Shown piece after piece: positions 35,294-47,888 of a stretch of 64,000 bases of DNA (position 1 is its first letter; the number at the start of each line of letters is the position of its first letter). The notes beneath the pieces are model-generated. The model made no database searches. It had not been told where the DNA came from and saw only the letters and a list, made by a program, of their open reading frames with translations. The stretch comes from Argentina anserina. Taxonomy: Eukaryota; Streptophyta; Magnoliopsida; Rosales; Rosaceae. The translations under genes were made by a program, and so were the position numbers. The DNA is taken from NCBI RefSeq assembly GCF_933775445.1, contig NC_065873.1, positions 16,678,001-16,742,000 on the forward strand, in the 5' to 3' direction.

Positions 35294-36106
35294 TTAGTAA
35301 TTCCATTTAGTTTGTAAATTACAAACAGGTAATTCACTACTTCGGTCCCCATTGTACACATTAGTTGAAAATCCTGCTGAGTAGGACTGTAGGAGTAGGA
35401 GCTTGATGAAAATGATATATTTTTAGAATTTGTGAAAGATCCTAGAGATAGAGTTTTGACTCTTCGGCCCTGGTCAAGGACATAAGCTCATTTAAGACAA
35501 CTATGTTATCTATTTTTGCTATTTTTCTTCTTAAAATTTTAATTATTTATTGCTTTTGATTAGAAGAGGTGGGCGTTGTTATGGTATTGGTACCTCGCAT
35601 CCTTGGTTTGTCTGACTTTGTCCTAGTCAGACAGCTAGCTCCTAGTTGCAAAATGAAACATGACATAATTTTGTGTTGCAATCTAATAGGACTGCTATTT
35701 GTTACGATGTATGTCTTCAGTATAAGTACTATTAATACAATTTTATTTCTGTTATATCACCATTTTCTAACTGGGGCACGTTAGAGGGTTGAGTCTCTCT
35801 TGCATTCTATAGTTTCACCAATCATTTAGAGCGGCCTCACCAGCATTTCCCAAAACAAAACCCGTTTTTATTTGCGTAATTTCATGTATTTCTGCCTTAA
35901 TGGTGACACATGAGTGTCTTAAATTCCCGTATTTTAGCGGGTAACCGCCCACATAACCTGCAATAACCGCCAGAACCACACCCCTACAAAAATCTCAAAA
36001 AGACCTTCATTTCTGCACCTAATAAAACCCATTTAACCCCCCAATTACGCGACTTGTCCTACGCTCAAAGTCTCTACCTTTTCTCCTCTACAAAGCTAGA
36101 CCCCCA

Positions 36107-36148
<42 letters not shown>

Positions 36149-36184
36149 ACTCTTCTCCCCCAACACAAACCCACAAAGACCCAA
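35294..36184. other. Upstream region of the Rab gene
   Basis: No coding feature recognised. The frame at 35569-35784 has no domain. A CT-rich leader with a (CT)n run lies at about 36112-36146, directly before the Rab ATG. Confidence 0.5.
36112..36146 (+). repeat. (CT)n microsatellite in the Rab 5' leader
   Basis: Uninterrupted CT repeat about 40 bases upstream of the ATG. CT-rich leaders are common in plant housekeeping genes. Confidence 0.85.
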
Positions 36185-38142
36185 ATGTCCGACGACGACG
36201 CCGGAGGCGGTGGAGAGGAGTACCTCTTCAAGGTGGTGCTCATCGGCGACTCGGCCGTCGGCAAGTCCAACTTGCTGTCACGGTTCGCCAGGAACGAGTT
36301 CGACCAGAACTCCAAGGCCACAATCGGAGTGGAGTTTCAGACCCAGGCGGTGGAGATTGACGGCAAAGAGGTCAAGGCCCAGATCTGGGACACGGCGGGT
36401 CAGGAGAGATTCAGGGCTGTGACGTCTGCTTATTACAGAGGCGCGGTTGGGGCGCTGGTGGTGTATGATATCAGTAGGAAGACTACTTTTGAGAGTGTCG
36501 AGCGCTGGCTTAATGAGCTTACTAGTGAGTTTTCTGGGTACCCATTTTGATTTGGTTGCTTGTTTACATTTGGTTTGTGTGAAAATGGAGTAAAGTTTTG
36601 TGCTTTTTTTAGTTGTGTGTGTTAATATAGCAAAAGGGTGTCTGTGTTTTTTCTTTATTTGGTTCAATAGTGTGTGTTCTTTTCAATTTTTTTGTGTAAT
36701 TGGGAAAATGATGAGTGCTTCCTGAAAAGGATGTAGTGATAATGAAACATGTCGTTAAAAGATGGAGAATTGGGGCCATTGAGTTGGATATAAACTGCAA
36801 TGATCGGTTGTAGGAGCACTGAGTGAGGACTGCTACTTCTTTTGGGGGTGATAATGTGATCTTTATTAGAGATGTTGATAAGGGAGGTAGGCTACATGTG
36901 GGCTTCTTTTAGGGAGTGAAAGTAGGGGGTGGTGGTTTTTGGTGTTGGAGATCTAAGGAGTTAGGTGGAGACTTTAAGGGCTTAGTTGAGGTTTTATGAG
37001 TGGTAGATTGCATACCGTAGAGGGTGTTTAGTCGTATTGAAAAGGCTATGCCTATTTGCAATAATGTGGAATCTACAACTAGTTGATAATGTTCTTGGGT
37101 AATGTAGATCAAATAATTTCCTTGACCTGTCATTGAAGTTTTTCACATGGTTAGAAATCTTTGAAATTGAACAATGTACATGGTAAGGAATTAAAAGGAT
37201 GCTATACGGTGCTGTTCCACATTTATGTTTTTCTATAGAAGATTTTGTAAACCAAATAGAGCTGAGAGTGTTCCTGTTGTAAGTGGAAAATAGATTAACT
37301 TGTGCTATAATGATTGAATCCATTGAGTGGCTTCAAAGCATGTTGTACTTAGTTATTTACTACTTGATTTGCTATTGTTTGAGATAACCCCTTAGTGAGT
37401 GCAATATAACAATGTGATATGTGGATTACTGGATACAACAAGGATGTTTAAAAACAATATATGTTGTCAGTGGTTAACTAATTAAATTTATAACTGCCCA
37501 CTTAAATCTTAATAGTTTCATCATTGGATATCTTATTTATTGACGAGAACATGGGTACTGTTCTCATAGAAAATATCCAGGGAAAGCATCCACTTCTTTT
37601 CAGTTACTGTAAGAATATTCTGCCACATAGTGATACATGACATTCCGAAAAAGAATATAATGCTTACAGATATTTTGAGTTTCATTACTTCTCTTCTAAT
37701 GTCAATGATTTAGAGTAGCTCATGTTTTCTTATTTTTTATTCGTGTCTTATGGTATAGAATTGGCAAGTATGGATTTCTGTTCATATTTTGAATGTATTC
37801 AGCCAGACAGTTAATCCTTAACTGATTGATTTTGCAGTGCATTGCGATACTGCGGTGGCAAAGATGTTGGTAGGCAATAAGTGTGATTTGGAGGATATTA
37901 GAGATGTGACCATTGAAGACGGTAAAAGCCTTGCAGAAGAGAAGGGATTATTTTTCATGGAGACTTCTGCACTAGATGCTACCAATGTTCAAGAGGCCTT
38001 TGAGGTTGTTATTCGTGAGATTTACAACAATGTCAGCAGGAAAGTCTTGAATTCTGATTCTTACAAGGCTGAGCTGTCTGTTAATCGTGTAAGCCTGGTG
38101 AATAAGGCAGATTCGACAAAAAATCGGTGTTGCAGTGGATGA
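36185..38142 (+). CDS. RABA5B: RABA5-type small GTPase
   Basis: Two coding exons, 36185-36524 and 37838-38142, joined across a 1.3 kb GT-AG intron, giving 214 residues. All nucleotide-binding motifs are intact: GDSAVGKS (21-28), TIGVEF in switch I (46-51), WDTAGQE (68-74), NKCD (127-130) and ETSAL (155-159). The C-terminus CCSG carries two cysteines for geranylgeranylation. Plant RABA (Rab11-like) GTPases act on trans-Golgi and recycling endosome membranes in traffic to the plasma membrane. The N-terminal MSDDD and the [16 protein letters not shown] tail point to the RABA5 group. I chose RABA5b because of the neighbouring genes (Arabidopsis At3g07410 lies between the lipase and AsnRS genes); a/c/d/e cannot be ruled out by sequence alone. 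Confidence 0.92.
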
Positions 38143-38693
38143 TCTCTGTTCCTTCAGTTGCATGTCTTTATAATGTTCTCTTTCCCCCATCCCTAAAGGA
38201 GAAAAGGAATTGGTTATTGCTTGTTTGTTTTTACAGGTGATTACTAGGGTAATTAATGACTAATGATCATTAATCTGTCATCGCGGTTTAGGTATCAAAT
38301 AAGACTTTGATATGTTCGTAATTTTGAAGTTCCTTGAGTTTTGTTTCTAATTTTTTAAATAAATTTTGGAGCAAATTCACGTACTGTACAATCAGAGGCA
38401 ACTGGGTATTGAGTTTCTCATGCATCATAGAACCGGAAATGCAATTTGATTTTTCATACAAAGTAATGGAATTGTACACAAGGTTACCTAATACCTATTT
38501 CCTCAACAGATAAATAAATAATTTGCTACACATTCTGAACCAGACAATGTACTAATTGGCATCTACATAAACTAGTTTTATAGCCCCACATAAATTTAGT
38601 AGAAACAAAATGAACAAATGGCCTATAATTAACTAGCGGTGACATAAAACAAGGTAGTATCTTTTACTATTTGTTTTCTCCACAGGGGAGTCT
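38143..38693. other. Convergent 3' region between Rab and lipase genes
   Basis: A 551-bp spacer holding both 3' untranslated regions. No other gene recognised. Confidence 0.6.
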
Positions 38694-41600
38694 CTAAGGC
38701 TTCCTCAAGGCAGATGCTGCTCCCATGACAACAGCTAAAACAATGCCAAGACCAGCTCCAAGGGAAGCTCCTACAGTTGCAGCTGAAACTGAATTTTCCT
38801 TGGCTTTAGCATCACGAATTGCATCCATAGCCAATGCGTGATCTCGTGACAATTCATCCAAAAGCCTATCTCGTGCAAATTCCTTCAACGCAAAAACATT
38901 GAGCAAAGGGTATGAGTTGACTCAAAATCAGACCACCCAACCTTTTATAATGAACTAATTATCTTTAGGATATATCCCCCAGAAAAGAAAGCAATTCTGG
39001 GGGGCAGCATCATAAGATGGATAACTGGATATAGTGGTTTACCTGTAAGGATTCTTCCTCACGGCTTCGAAGAACGTGATGAATTATTTGACAAAGAGAA
39101 TTGATACCCTCAACTGGGAGTATGATTTCTTTCTTCTGAAAAGGCCTCCTTACAAAATCGATGGGAGCAAAGAGAAGCTTTTGTGTGCCTGACCTCCCAT
39201 CAGCATCTCCAATGCCGGCACCCCATAACAAAGTAGTACTTGCAGCACTGGGCATGACATATGGGCAGGAATTGATAACTCCAGTGCTGCTTGGAGATGC
39301 TTGATAGGACTGGACAACAGCATCAATTGACGTTTTCTGTTGATGAGCGCTGACTGAAAATTTGTTTGTTATAGCAAGAACCCAAGGTATTCCAATAGAT
39401 TTAGCTTCATCCAGTAGAAGTGAAAGGGCTGGCTTTGCCTGTGATCCATTTGAGTCATTACAGCGAGGTATTCTATGAGACAGGTTATGAACAAGTACAA
39501 TCAAGTCTGTCTTTCGACTGAGATCACGAATTCCTGCCCACAATTCATCTCTCAGACGAGTGGCCTCCAAATTCAGCTCCTATAATATGCAATCCAGAAA
39601 TGTGATGTAGCACATGGGAAAGGAGGACAAGAACTAAAAAAGAGACATGAAATAAGACATTCCTTGACATGGAAGAGATACCTGCAAATTTATCCCTGCT
39701 GAATCACAGAAGCACAAGCCACCAGATATACCTTCTTGGGTATCAGCCTCTGGAAGCAGATTTTCAATATTGGAAATACTGGTCATCCTGCCTTGAGATA
39801 ATATTGCCTTTAAAAGAGAAGTCTTACCAGCACCCTACAGTCACATCATCTGAGTCACTACATTGAAAATCAAATAAAGAGATCAAATCCTTTGACCTAT
39901 ATTTAGCAAATCAATACCTCAAGGCCAAGTAACCGCACTCTACGAGTTCGCAAATGAACCTCTTTAGAAACCGTGGTAAAATCACTGGTACAAAATATGA
40001 AAAAGTCGCTTAGACCTTCGGGACGTAAGGACTTTTCTGGTCCTGATATGTGCTCCCTATTAAGAGTAGTTGTGTTGGGATCTATAGAAGGAAACACATC
40101 CAACAATGAATCTGCTACCATTTGATGCTTAGGTGGCTGCCTTAATGGAGGTCCGATTAAGACCCTCATATTTTGTAGTTCTGGCTTCTCTCCATAACCT
40201 GAAGAGTACGTTGGGGTTGAAGGAAAGGATTCTACTGTCGTTGAACACCTAATGAAGATATAATATCAGATGAGTATAATCTAGTATGCATAGAGACATG
40301 CAAAGAGGTTGTGATGAAGTTGCAAAGAACAATACCAGTTACCATTCACTTGGGCGTGAACAAGCGTACACAGATGCAATCCAAAACCAGTAATATCAAC
40401 TTTTAATGGATCTCCATTTTTCTGTCCAGGTATGCCATTCCATCCAAGAGGGGCAACTGAAGTAGCTGTCCGAATAACTGGAGACTCAACAATATGCCCA
40501 AGCTCCACATTTCCTGCAACTGCAAGACCAAGCCACTGCTGGAGATGTGGAAACTGTTGTTGCTCTATTCCCAAAAAAGGTGAGCTATCATCTCGCATGC
40601 ACAAATCGTAGATTCTGCAGCAGGGACCGTATTACGTTTGGCAATTACTTTCAAAAATCAAACTTTGCGATAATAATGTCAAAATGGAGTACTTGATTTA
40701 CTTGAATATCAATTCTAAGCATCATTTGTAGAAATTTCAAGTTGAGTAACATCATTTGGTATATGTTTGTCTGACCGAAGGAGAAGGTCTAAGAAAGTGA
40801 TCTGTCGCAGACAAGCAAAAAAAAAAACTTCATAGTCTAGTGAGTAGTGACTTCTTAGACGTCAAGGCAACTATATTTACAATAACAGTAAATTCCAAGG
40901 TTGGGGAGTGAAGATCTGAAACCAGATATGCCGCTCCACATGCTAAATTGCAACTCGGAATCCAGCTATAAAGATTAATGATTATTTATGTCACCTGCTT
41001 GGTCAGTGATCAAGGTACTTAAGGAATTTTAAAGTATGATATCTAAATAAAAGAAGATATCAAGAAGAAGAAAAAGACCATATAAACTTGAAATTCAAAC
41101 ATATTCTAGAAGTTGACAGACCAGAAAAAAAATACTACAGAAAGAAAAAAAAATCGATAAAATTAGACTACACAGATGAAATTATAAATGAAGAATTATT
41201 ATTACCTTTGGAATCGAGACCTATATGACCTCATTGAATGTGACTGAAATCTTTCCCTCAATTCCGCAATCATAGACTTGACCTGAAAATGTCTTTGCCA
41301 GAAGGAAGCTAATAAAATGAGAATTTCCAGACACTATGCAACTACATGTGAACAATCAGAGCTGTAAAATGGAAAACTCGATGCAGACGAAAATGTTGTA
41401 ATCTCCAGAAAAAAGAATACAGCTGATGGTCAAGCAAAGGAAGCTCATACCGATGTTAACTTCGAGTATTCTGCATCTGATAGTGACTTCACTGATGAAC
41501 TTTCCAAAAGATAAAGCTACAAGAAAATAAACAACTCTGATGAGTTCACAATCAAAAGAAATAACTAAAATGATAAGGATACGCAGTGAAGATCACAATT

Positions 41601-44064
41601 GCAAAGTTAATTGACAAAACAGAACATTCTGAGTCCTTCATGCTGGAAAAGTTGACCCTTGAAGTTTTGTACCTACCTACTTTGGAATCGCGACATTTCA
41701 CTGGCAGTACAAGACCAGATGGAAACCTGGAGTCCCCATTATTTCTTTCTTTCTAGTTTCTTTTTTCTTTTCCTTTTTTCTTAAGTGGAGTTGGGGGTTG
41801 GTCTGTGGGATGTCAGCAAGCACAAACTCTCAAGTTCATGAAACACATATTCCTTTTTTTTACTATAGCATAAAAGATGCTTAGCATAGACAACTGATGG
41901 CGGTAAGAAGCTAGCAATGACACTTAACTAAGTACTTTCACAGCATTGTTTTCAATCTCATGCAACACCCAAGTTCCGAAAACTATTAGAAAAACGTATA
42001 ATATACCTCTCCAAATGGAACATATGAAGGTAAAGAAGGCACTCTACGCCATCTCTTCCCATCCCCACTCCCGGTGGTGCTTTTACTAGTTGACTTTCCA
42101 TTTGACGCCACATCTGCTACCTCTTTATCAATGTCAGAGATGGGCTTAAGAGAAATACCATCAGAACCCTCCTGGATTTCAAGAGACTCAGGTTCAACTA
42201 TGTCATCATCCGATATAGTTGTTGCAGCAGAATCCGACTGCAAAGATGTTTTGACAGATGTAACGTTCCTTCCCCTGTATTCATTAAACTTTCTTGTTAC
42301 ACCCTCTAAAGGAACAAGCCTTGAAAGTCTCCAGATAGAACTTTGTACAGGTCCCAAACCTAGAACCAACTGCTCTCCCTCATTTACTTTACGTTTCCCC
42401 ACTGCTTCCTCACTTTTCACCATGGATGTTTTAGTAGTTTCATTTCTAACAGGCATTGAAAGAGGTTGTGCATTATAATGGTGAAAATAAGCAGGAGACA
42501 AGATGCGGGGCACCAGATCTTCTGGAATGCAGTAACTTTTGAAGTAATGCTCCCACCCTTCTCTATTAACGTAACTGTAAAAGATATGAATAAAAAAACA
42601 TAGATATGTCTTAAGCCATGATAAGAGGATTCAGTAGACAAGAATAAACTTAAATGATTAGACCTGAGACGTACTCTCTTAAAGCTGCATTGCCAACAGG
42701 GGGCTGGGAAAATGTGATACATTTGACTCGAATACTTTCATTCTCCTTAGATGAAGAAGGAGCGGCAACAACCCTCAAAATAGCAAGGGTAGCTAATACT
42801 GCTACCTAGAGAAGCAAGGACACATAGTTGGTAAAAAGTTGAAGTAACAACACCGAAACAGTCACCAATGCTTGATCAGTGAAGCTAATAACACTTACTG
42901 CTCCACCAAGTGAGTGTCCACATAGTACAAGGTTCCGTTTTTTCTTTTGAGCAAGTCTGTACAACTCCAGAGCAGGTATACCTTTAGCACGAGCCAAGAA
43001 CCCCTAAAGATAATAAATTAAAGAATCGTGGGTTAGGACATGATCCAGGCACCATTAAACAGAAGTTTAATTACATGTGTTAATGTGTATGCGGAAAGCC
43101 ATCCAAGTTCAAACAAGCAGACTGCACCATACCCGATGTGCAGCAGGTTTAGCTTTACTGTTAGCTTGCTTTGGCTTTGTATCAAGAGGATTGAACGAAC
43201 TCTCTCCATTTCCTTTACGTCCTGCAGGCAGATTAGTTTTATTGTTCTCAGTCCCATCAGTGTCTTCCACAGGATCCTCATGAAATATAGCGCCTTGCAG
43301 TATGTTCGCATCGGTCATCACATCCCTACACATTATTCGAAAAACAAACCATCGATGAACTCATAACTATCACGATAACAATGCCGAATGAAGTTTTACA
43401 AAACCAAATGTCACTCACTTGTACTGCTTAGTTCCAATGAAGGAAGCAAACAATGTATCGCCAGCTTCCGCCAACAAGTAACTGCAAACATCACACAAAA
43501 ATGCAGATTAAACTAAACAGAAGATGAAAAACTTCGAAATTGATTAAAGCAAACAAAAATCACCGAAAAATACCTGTGAGGAACGTGATCAGATGAAGGT
43601 TGTACACGCTCCAGCGCAACAATCTGTCCTCCAAAATCAGCCTTGAACTTATTAACTGCACGAACCAAGTCCGAAGCAGGTCTCTGTGCATAGAATGAAT
43701 CAGTAAGAATACAATTCCGATTCGGTGAACTATGTCGGGTTATTCGAAATCAATCATTACAATGGCAGAGACAAGGTTAGGGTGTGACCTTATAGACACA
43801 CTCGGAGAGGACCATACAACAAAGGATGTCCTGCAAGTCGGAGAGGGAGTCGGCCTTGACGGCGGAGCAGAGATCGTGGAGTTGCTTGCGGCGGCGCTCG
43901 AACTCCTCGTGGATCCTCTTGCGGTGACGGCGGTCGCCGTCGGTGAGAAGCCAAGGCCACTTCATACGCCACTGCTGGAGTGGGCCCCAGGAGGAGGAGA
44001 CCTTCCAGAGCTTGGCGCGCTGCTCCTTGAGCCATGACTCCACTCGGCTTTGAACCGATTCCAT
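38694..44064 (-). CDS. Lipase class 3 alpha/beta-hydrolase fused to a P-loop domain
   Basis: Fourteen coding exons on the minus strand: 44064-43789, 43683-43574, 43481-43419, 43325-43133, 43003-42899, 42805-42675, 42574-42007, 41516-41451, 41282-41206, 40614-40336, 40248-39918, 39834-39682, 39579-39043 and 38882-38694. Phases all agree and give 1,025 residues. The N-terminal half is a class 3 lipase-like hydrolase with nucleophile elbow GHSLGG (Ser245) and an HHYN segment that may supply the catalytic His. Near 731-738 is a Walker A motif GLEGAGKT, then DSAG (777-780) and TNKF (855-858), a GTPase-like order. The C-terminus has a Gly/Ala-rich hydrophobic segment (about 997-1020). Arabidopsis At3g07400 is, from memory, a lipase class 3 protein of similar length. 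Substrate and location are unknown. Confidence 0.9.
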
Positions 44065-45467
44065 TTTTAAGGATTGGGAGGACGAAGATCACGAAGAGGC
44101 GCGGCGATAGGGACCCGGCATTTTTGTCTGCGGATTTTCTTTTTGTGTTTTCAGTTTTGGTTTATTTCCTAATGAAGAAAAAGAATTTTGAAAACATGAT
44201 TGAACGGGAAGTAAAGGAATCGGGTTCGGTCTGTTAGGCATATGCCGGGAATTGGATTCCGTGAAACCGAGGTTTTGTTTCTATTCCTAATATTCATCCG
44301 AACTTATTCGTTGATTGAAGGAAATAATGATAGGAAGTCGCACAACTCCACTCAATATTGACCAGGTTTAGAGTAATGACGTGCACTTATGCATATACCA
44401 ATGGAAAATGTGACATTTGGTCGATTGAGCCGAATTAGTACCAAACCTTGTTAAGTCGTCATCCTACCTTGCCAACAGTTTGGCTTGATTGAGCCAATAC
44501 CAATTCATATTCGACTCAGCTACGGTACATAATATTGCATACCGTGGTATCGATCGTATAAACACCTCTCAGATACCAATCTAACTTCCAACATCGAGTT
44601 CATGATGTCTCAACATTTAATCGATGTACTGACATAGTCACATTTCGTAACATGACTAAAATCTGATTTGCTACCAGAATTGTACGTGTAAAATGACTAA
44701 AATCTGATGATTTGAGACTATTACGCCACCCTAAAACGTAGTTTCTAACAGTTTTGAGGCACCAACAGTGTGTAGGCATCAGCATCAGGTGCTGAGGCAC
44801 GTGACCTTTTAACATGCCTTCGTTAGTCTCCGTTTAGGCTTTACAAGACTCCAACTATCTCCAAAAAATTCATTTACCAATGCTTTTTGCCATTGTTTTC
44901 TCAGCCCAAAAATTTGCATTATACAACCATATAATTGGTGAGAGTGTGAGACCCCATAACCACCAACACCACCACCACTGCACATTGGATTGGAAAACCA
45001 ATGTATTTGATATCCTCCCTTAGATTCCACAATGGATCAGGAGCTCATGAATAAATGAAAAATATTGATTGATCAAACAGATTTATATTCACCTATAGAC
45101 AGATCTCGCCGCCGCCCACTCACTCCTCTCAGATGACCACGTCCGCGCTAATTTCCAGCCAACCACCCTTGCCGAACTCCGACAAAGCCACTATGAATCT
45201 AGGTTTTTTTATACAACACCATGAATCTCGGTTGTGGGTATTGATTGTTGAAGAAAGAAACCAATGGCTTCCAATAAAAAGAATCTAATGGCTAGTATTT
45301 ATCTACATATTTTAAAAACTAAGATTGTCTCGAAACTAGTAAAATCTTCACCGGTGGCTGCACACCGTGGTGCATACAATTCGTTTCCATTGAACTAATT
45401 GAAGGTTCGCTATTGTTGTTGTTAATTGTAAAAACTTTTTTCGGGTCTGTAATTGGTCTTTGGTTGA
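44065..45467. other. Upstream region of the lipase gene and intergenic DNA
   Basis: The first 100 or so bases are probably leader and promoter of the lipase gene. Beyond that no gene or RNA is recognised; frames at 44600-45030 have no domain. Confidence 0.5.
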
Positions 45468-45476
45468 AACTTTGAA

Positions 45477-46586
45477 GAGAAAAAACCCAAAATGATACAT
45501 GAAGTATCGTGAAAGGTATTTTTTTGGTACCTACGAATTTTTATTACCCGAAATGGTACATAAACTATTGCACCGTTACCCAATATGGTACATCCGTTAG
45601 TTTCTCTGTTAAATTAATGATGTGACATGTATTTAGAGCTTTTTTTTTACCAAATATAGTAAAACCTCGTTAAATAATACCCGATTAAATTATAACCTCG
45701 CTAAAATAAAACTTTTTTCCGGTCTCAACTCGGAGCCAACATGTTAAATTAATAATTCACTAAATTTATAGGATAATGGAAGTTCGAGAATTTATTTAGT
45801 TAGACCCCATCAAATATATAAATTATTAGTGTCATAATTTATATAATAAATTTTAAATTTATGAGGATTTCATTAAAAATTTAATTGATATAATCATCAT
45901 CAAAAAATATAATATTTTGAACAATGTTATACATAAAAAATAGTATATTTAATAAGGTATACGTAATAAATTAAACAATGTAAGTAAAAACTTTTTTCTT
46001 CGACAAAATGAAACAAAATATTTATTATATCTTGATAAATTAAGAATTTATAAATAAATTATTAATTTATTAATTTATTGATATATTAATATATCGCTAA
46101 ATTAATAAAATTTATCAATCCCGAAACTATTAATTTATAGAGGTTTTACTGTAAGTAATAGGAAAAATAATAATTTTAAAATTAATTTTTTTATTATTGC
46201 TAAACAAATATATATACTAAAACTTGTGTTATGTTTTGTGATACAAGAGTTGATTTTCCTCTTAAAATTACAAATTTCATAAAAATATTATAAATAAATT
46301 TGCAAATAATATAGGTATGATTTATCAAGTCCAACTAATTTTCAGTCAGTTTGGTGAATTTGTGAGAATTTTGAAGGAAAAGAGATAGGAAATAAAAAAA
46401 AATTGTGTATAGCCCATTTTGTCATTTTAAATTTATGTCACATCATCAATTTAACGGAGAAACTAACGGATGTACCAGATTGGGTAACGGTGCAATAGTT
46501 CAGGTATCATTTTGGGTAACAAAAATTCGTAGGTACCAAAAAATAACTTTCACGATATTTCAGGTATCATTTTAGGTTTTTTTCTC
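45477..46586. mobile_element. Mutator-like element with about 160-bp TIRs, carrying a nested element
   Basis: Left arm about 45477-45635 and right arm about 46430-46586 are inverted copies, roughly 90% alike (shared words GTACCTACGAATTTTT, ACTATTGCACCGTTACCCAA, ACATCCGTTAGTTTCTC). The flanks are AACTTTGAA (45468-45476) and AATTTTGAA (46587-46595), a 9-bp duplication with one mismatch, as in Mutator elements. No transposase is present. The interior is mostly a separate mariner-like insertion at 45657-46151. Confidence 0.8.
45657..46151. mobile_element. mariner-like (Emigrant-type) MITE, 495 bp, nested
   Basis: Ends TAGTAAAACCTCGTTAAAT and, on the other strand, CAGTAAAACCTCTATAAATT match the widespread plant mariner MITE terminus. 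They are flanked by TA on both sides (45655-45656 and 46152-46153). It sits inside the long-TIR element, so it inserted later. Confidence 0.75.
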
Positions 46587-46670
46587 AATTTTGAAAGAGT
46601 TGGATCCAATACACAAGCCCTCACCGTAGAGACCAAATATTACCTCCAATCCCAACCGTCAAATACTGAA

Positions 46671-47888
46671 ATGAGTCCCACCAGGCCACCCCTTTCATCA
46701 ACAGAACTCTTCGAATTGAAAACCCCGAACCGAAGGGTTTGTGAGGTTTTTTCTGTCAGTAGTGTTAACGACATGTCGGAGGGCGGCAGCGGCGGAATCT
46801 CCAAGCGAGCTCACACCGAGCTTTTCGACGGCGACATCATTTCGGAGATTCTGGCGAGGCTGCCAGTCAAACCATTGATGCGATTTCGGTGTGTATCCAA
46901 GTCATGGAATGGTTTAATCTCCGATCCTTACTTCACTAAGAAGCACTTGCGCTACTCAGATTTGGGCATCACCGAGAGCACCTCCAGGGTCCTCTACACA
47001 ATGGACCCTCCGCAATCTCTAGACCAAGAAGCACTCAAGGATTTGAAGAACCACAGTGATGGCTATTTTGCCAACAGAAAGCTTGATATTCCGGTACTGT
47101 TCCCCCGCGGTAATCATTCACTCCTTGGTATTTGCAATGGTTTGATATGCATTTTAGTCCAAGAAAATTCAGGATTTCAGTTTATGTTATGGAATCCATG
47201 TACTAAATACTTCAAGATGTTCCCGAAATACTTATGCGAACTCTGGTTTTGTGGGTTTGGCTATGATTCTGCTACTGATGATTACAAGGTAATAGTGTGG
47301 AGTGGAATGTGTAAAGACGAAACCCCCATTCATGTGTTTTCTCTAAGAGCTAGTTCATGGAAGGTGCTCCCTAGTACCAGTTTTAGAGTATGTGGACGTC
47401 ATGGTGCCTATTTGAATGGAGCTTTGCACTGGATAGAAGAGAATAGACGAACAATCTTGTCTTTTGATTTGGAGGAGGAGAAGTTTCATGACATGATTCC
47501 CTTACCTGATGCTGATATTAAGTTTCACAGTCTGAGGGTGGTCGAGAATTGTCTTTGTCTGTTTAATCACACAGTTCACCAGGATGTGGTTTGCACAATA
47601 TGGTTGATGAAGGAGTATGGGGTCAAGCAATCTTGGACTCAAGTTATAAGGTGTCTCAGAAAGGATTTCCCTGAAGGCTACCGACATGTGTTCATGCAGC
47701 CTATATGTTTTCTAGAGAGTGGAGAAGTTTTGATTAATGATCTTTGTGCGCGTTTATTGGTGTTATATGATCCGGTGGAAAAAACATTCAAGAATGTTAC
47801 CAGAAGGGCTGATCCATATGGTTGTGGAGCTTTGATTTACAGAGAGACTTTAGTTTCACCAGTAACGGACAATGTTGCAGGCATCTGA
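46671..47888 (+). CDS. F-box protein with FBA-type C-terminal domain
   Basis: Intronless, 405 residues from the first ATG, or 371 from an in-frame ATG at 46773 (MSEGGSGG), which is equally plausible. The F-box lies at about 50-92: LFDGDIISEILARLPVKPLM then RFRCVSKSWNGLISDP. The FBA_1 associated region follows, with GICNGLICI, LWNPCTKYFK and FGYDSATDDYKVIVW (about 150-210). Such proteins are the substrate-binding subunits of SCF ubiquitin ligases, contacting SKP1/ASK through the F-box. The CPR1/CPR30 and At3g06240 group is the nearest by pattern. The target is unknown; this family is large and fast-evolving. The frame is intact. Confidence 0.9.
   Translation: MSPTRPPLSSTELFELKTPNRRVCEVFSVSSVNDMSEGGSGGISKRAHTELFDGDIISEILARLPVKPLMRFRCVSKSWNGLISDPYFTKKHLRYSDLGITESTSRVLYTMDPPQSLDQEALKDLKNHSDGYFANRKLDIPVLFPRGNHSLLGICNGLICILVQENSGFQFMLWNPCTKYFKMFPKYLCELWFCGFGYDSATDDYKVIVWSGMCKDETPIHVFSLRASSWKVLPSTSFRVCGRHGAYLNGALHWIEENRRTILSFDLEEEKFHDMIPLPDADIKFHSLRVVENCLCLFNHTVHQDVVCTIWLMKEYGVKQSWTQVIRCLRKDFPEGYRHVFMQPICFLESGEVLINDLCARLLVLYDPVEKTFKNVTRRADPYGCGALIYRETLVSPVTDNVAGI

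Noticed and set aside
35569..35784. 71-codon plus frame upstream of the Rab gene
   Set aside because: Hydrophobic stretch without a homologue I recognise; length expected by chance.
36054..36422. 122-codon frame overlapping Rab exon 1
   Set aside because: Shadow frame over the CT microsatellite and the Rab coding sequence.
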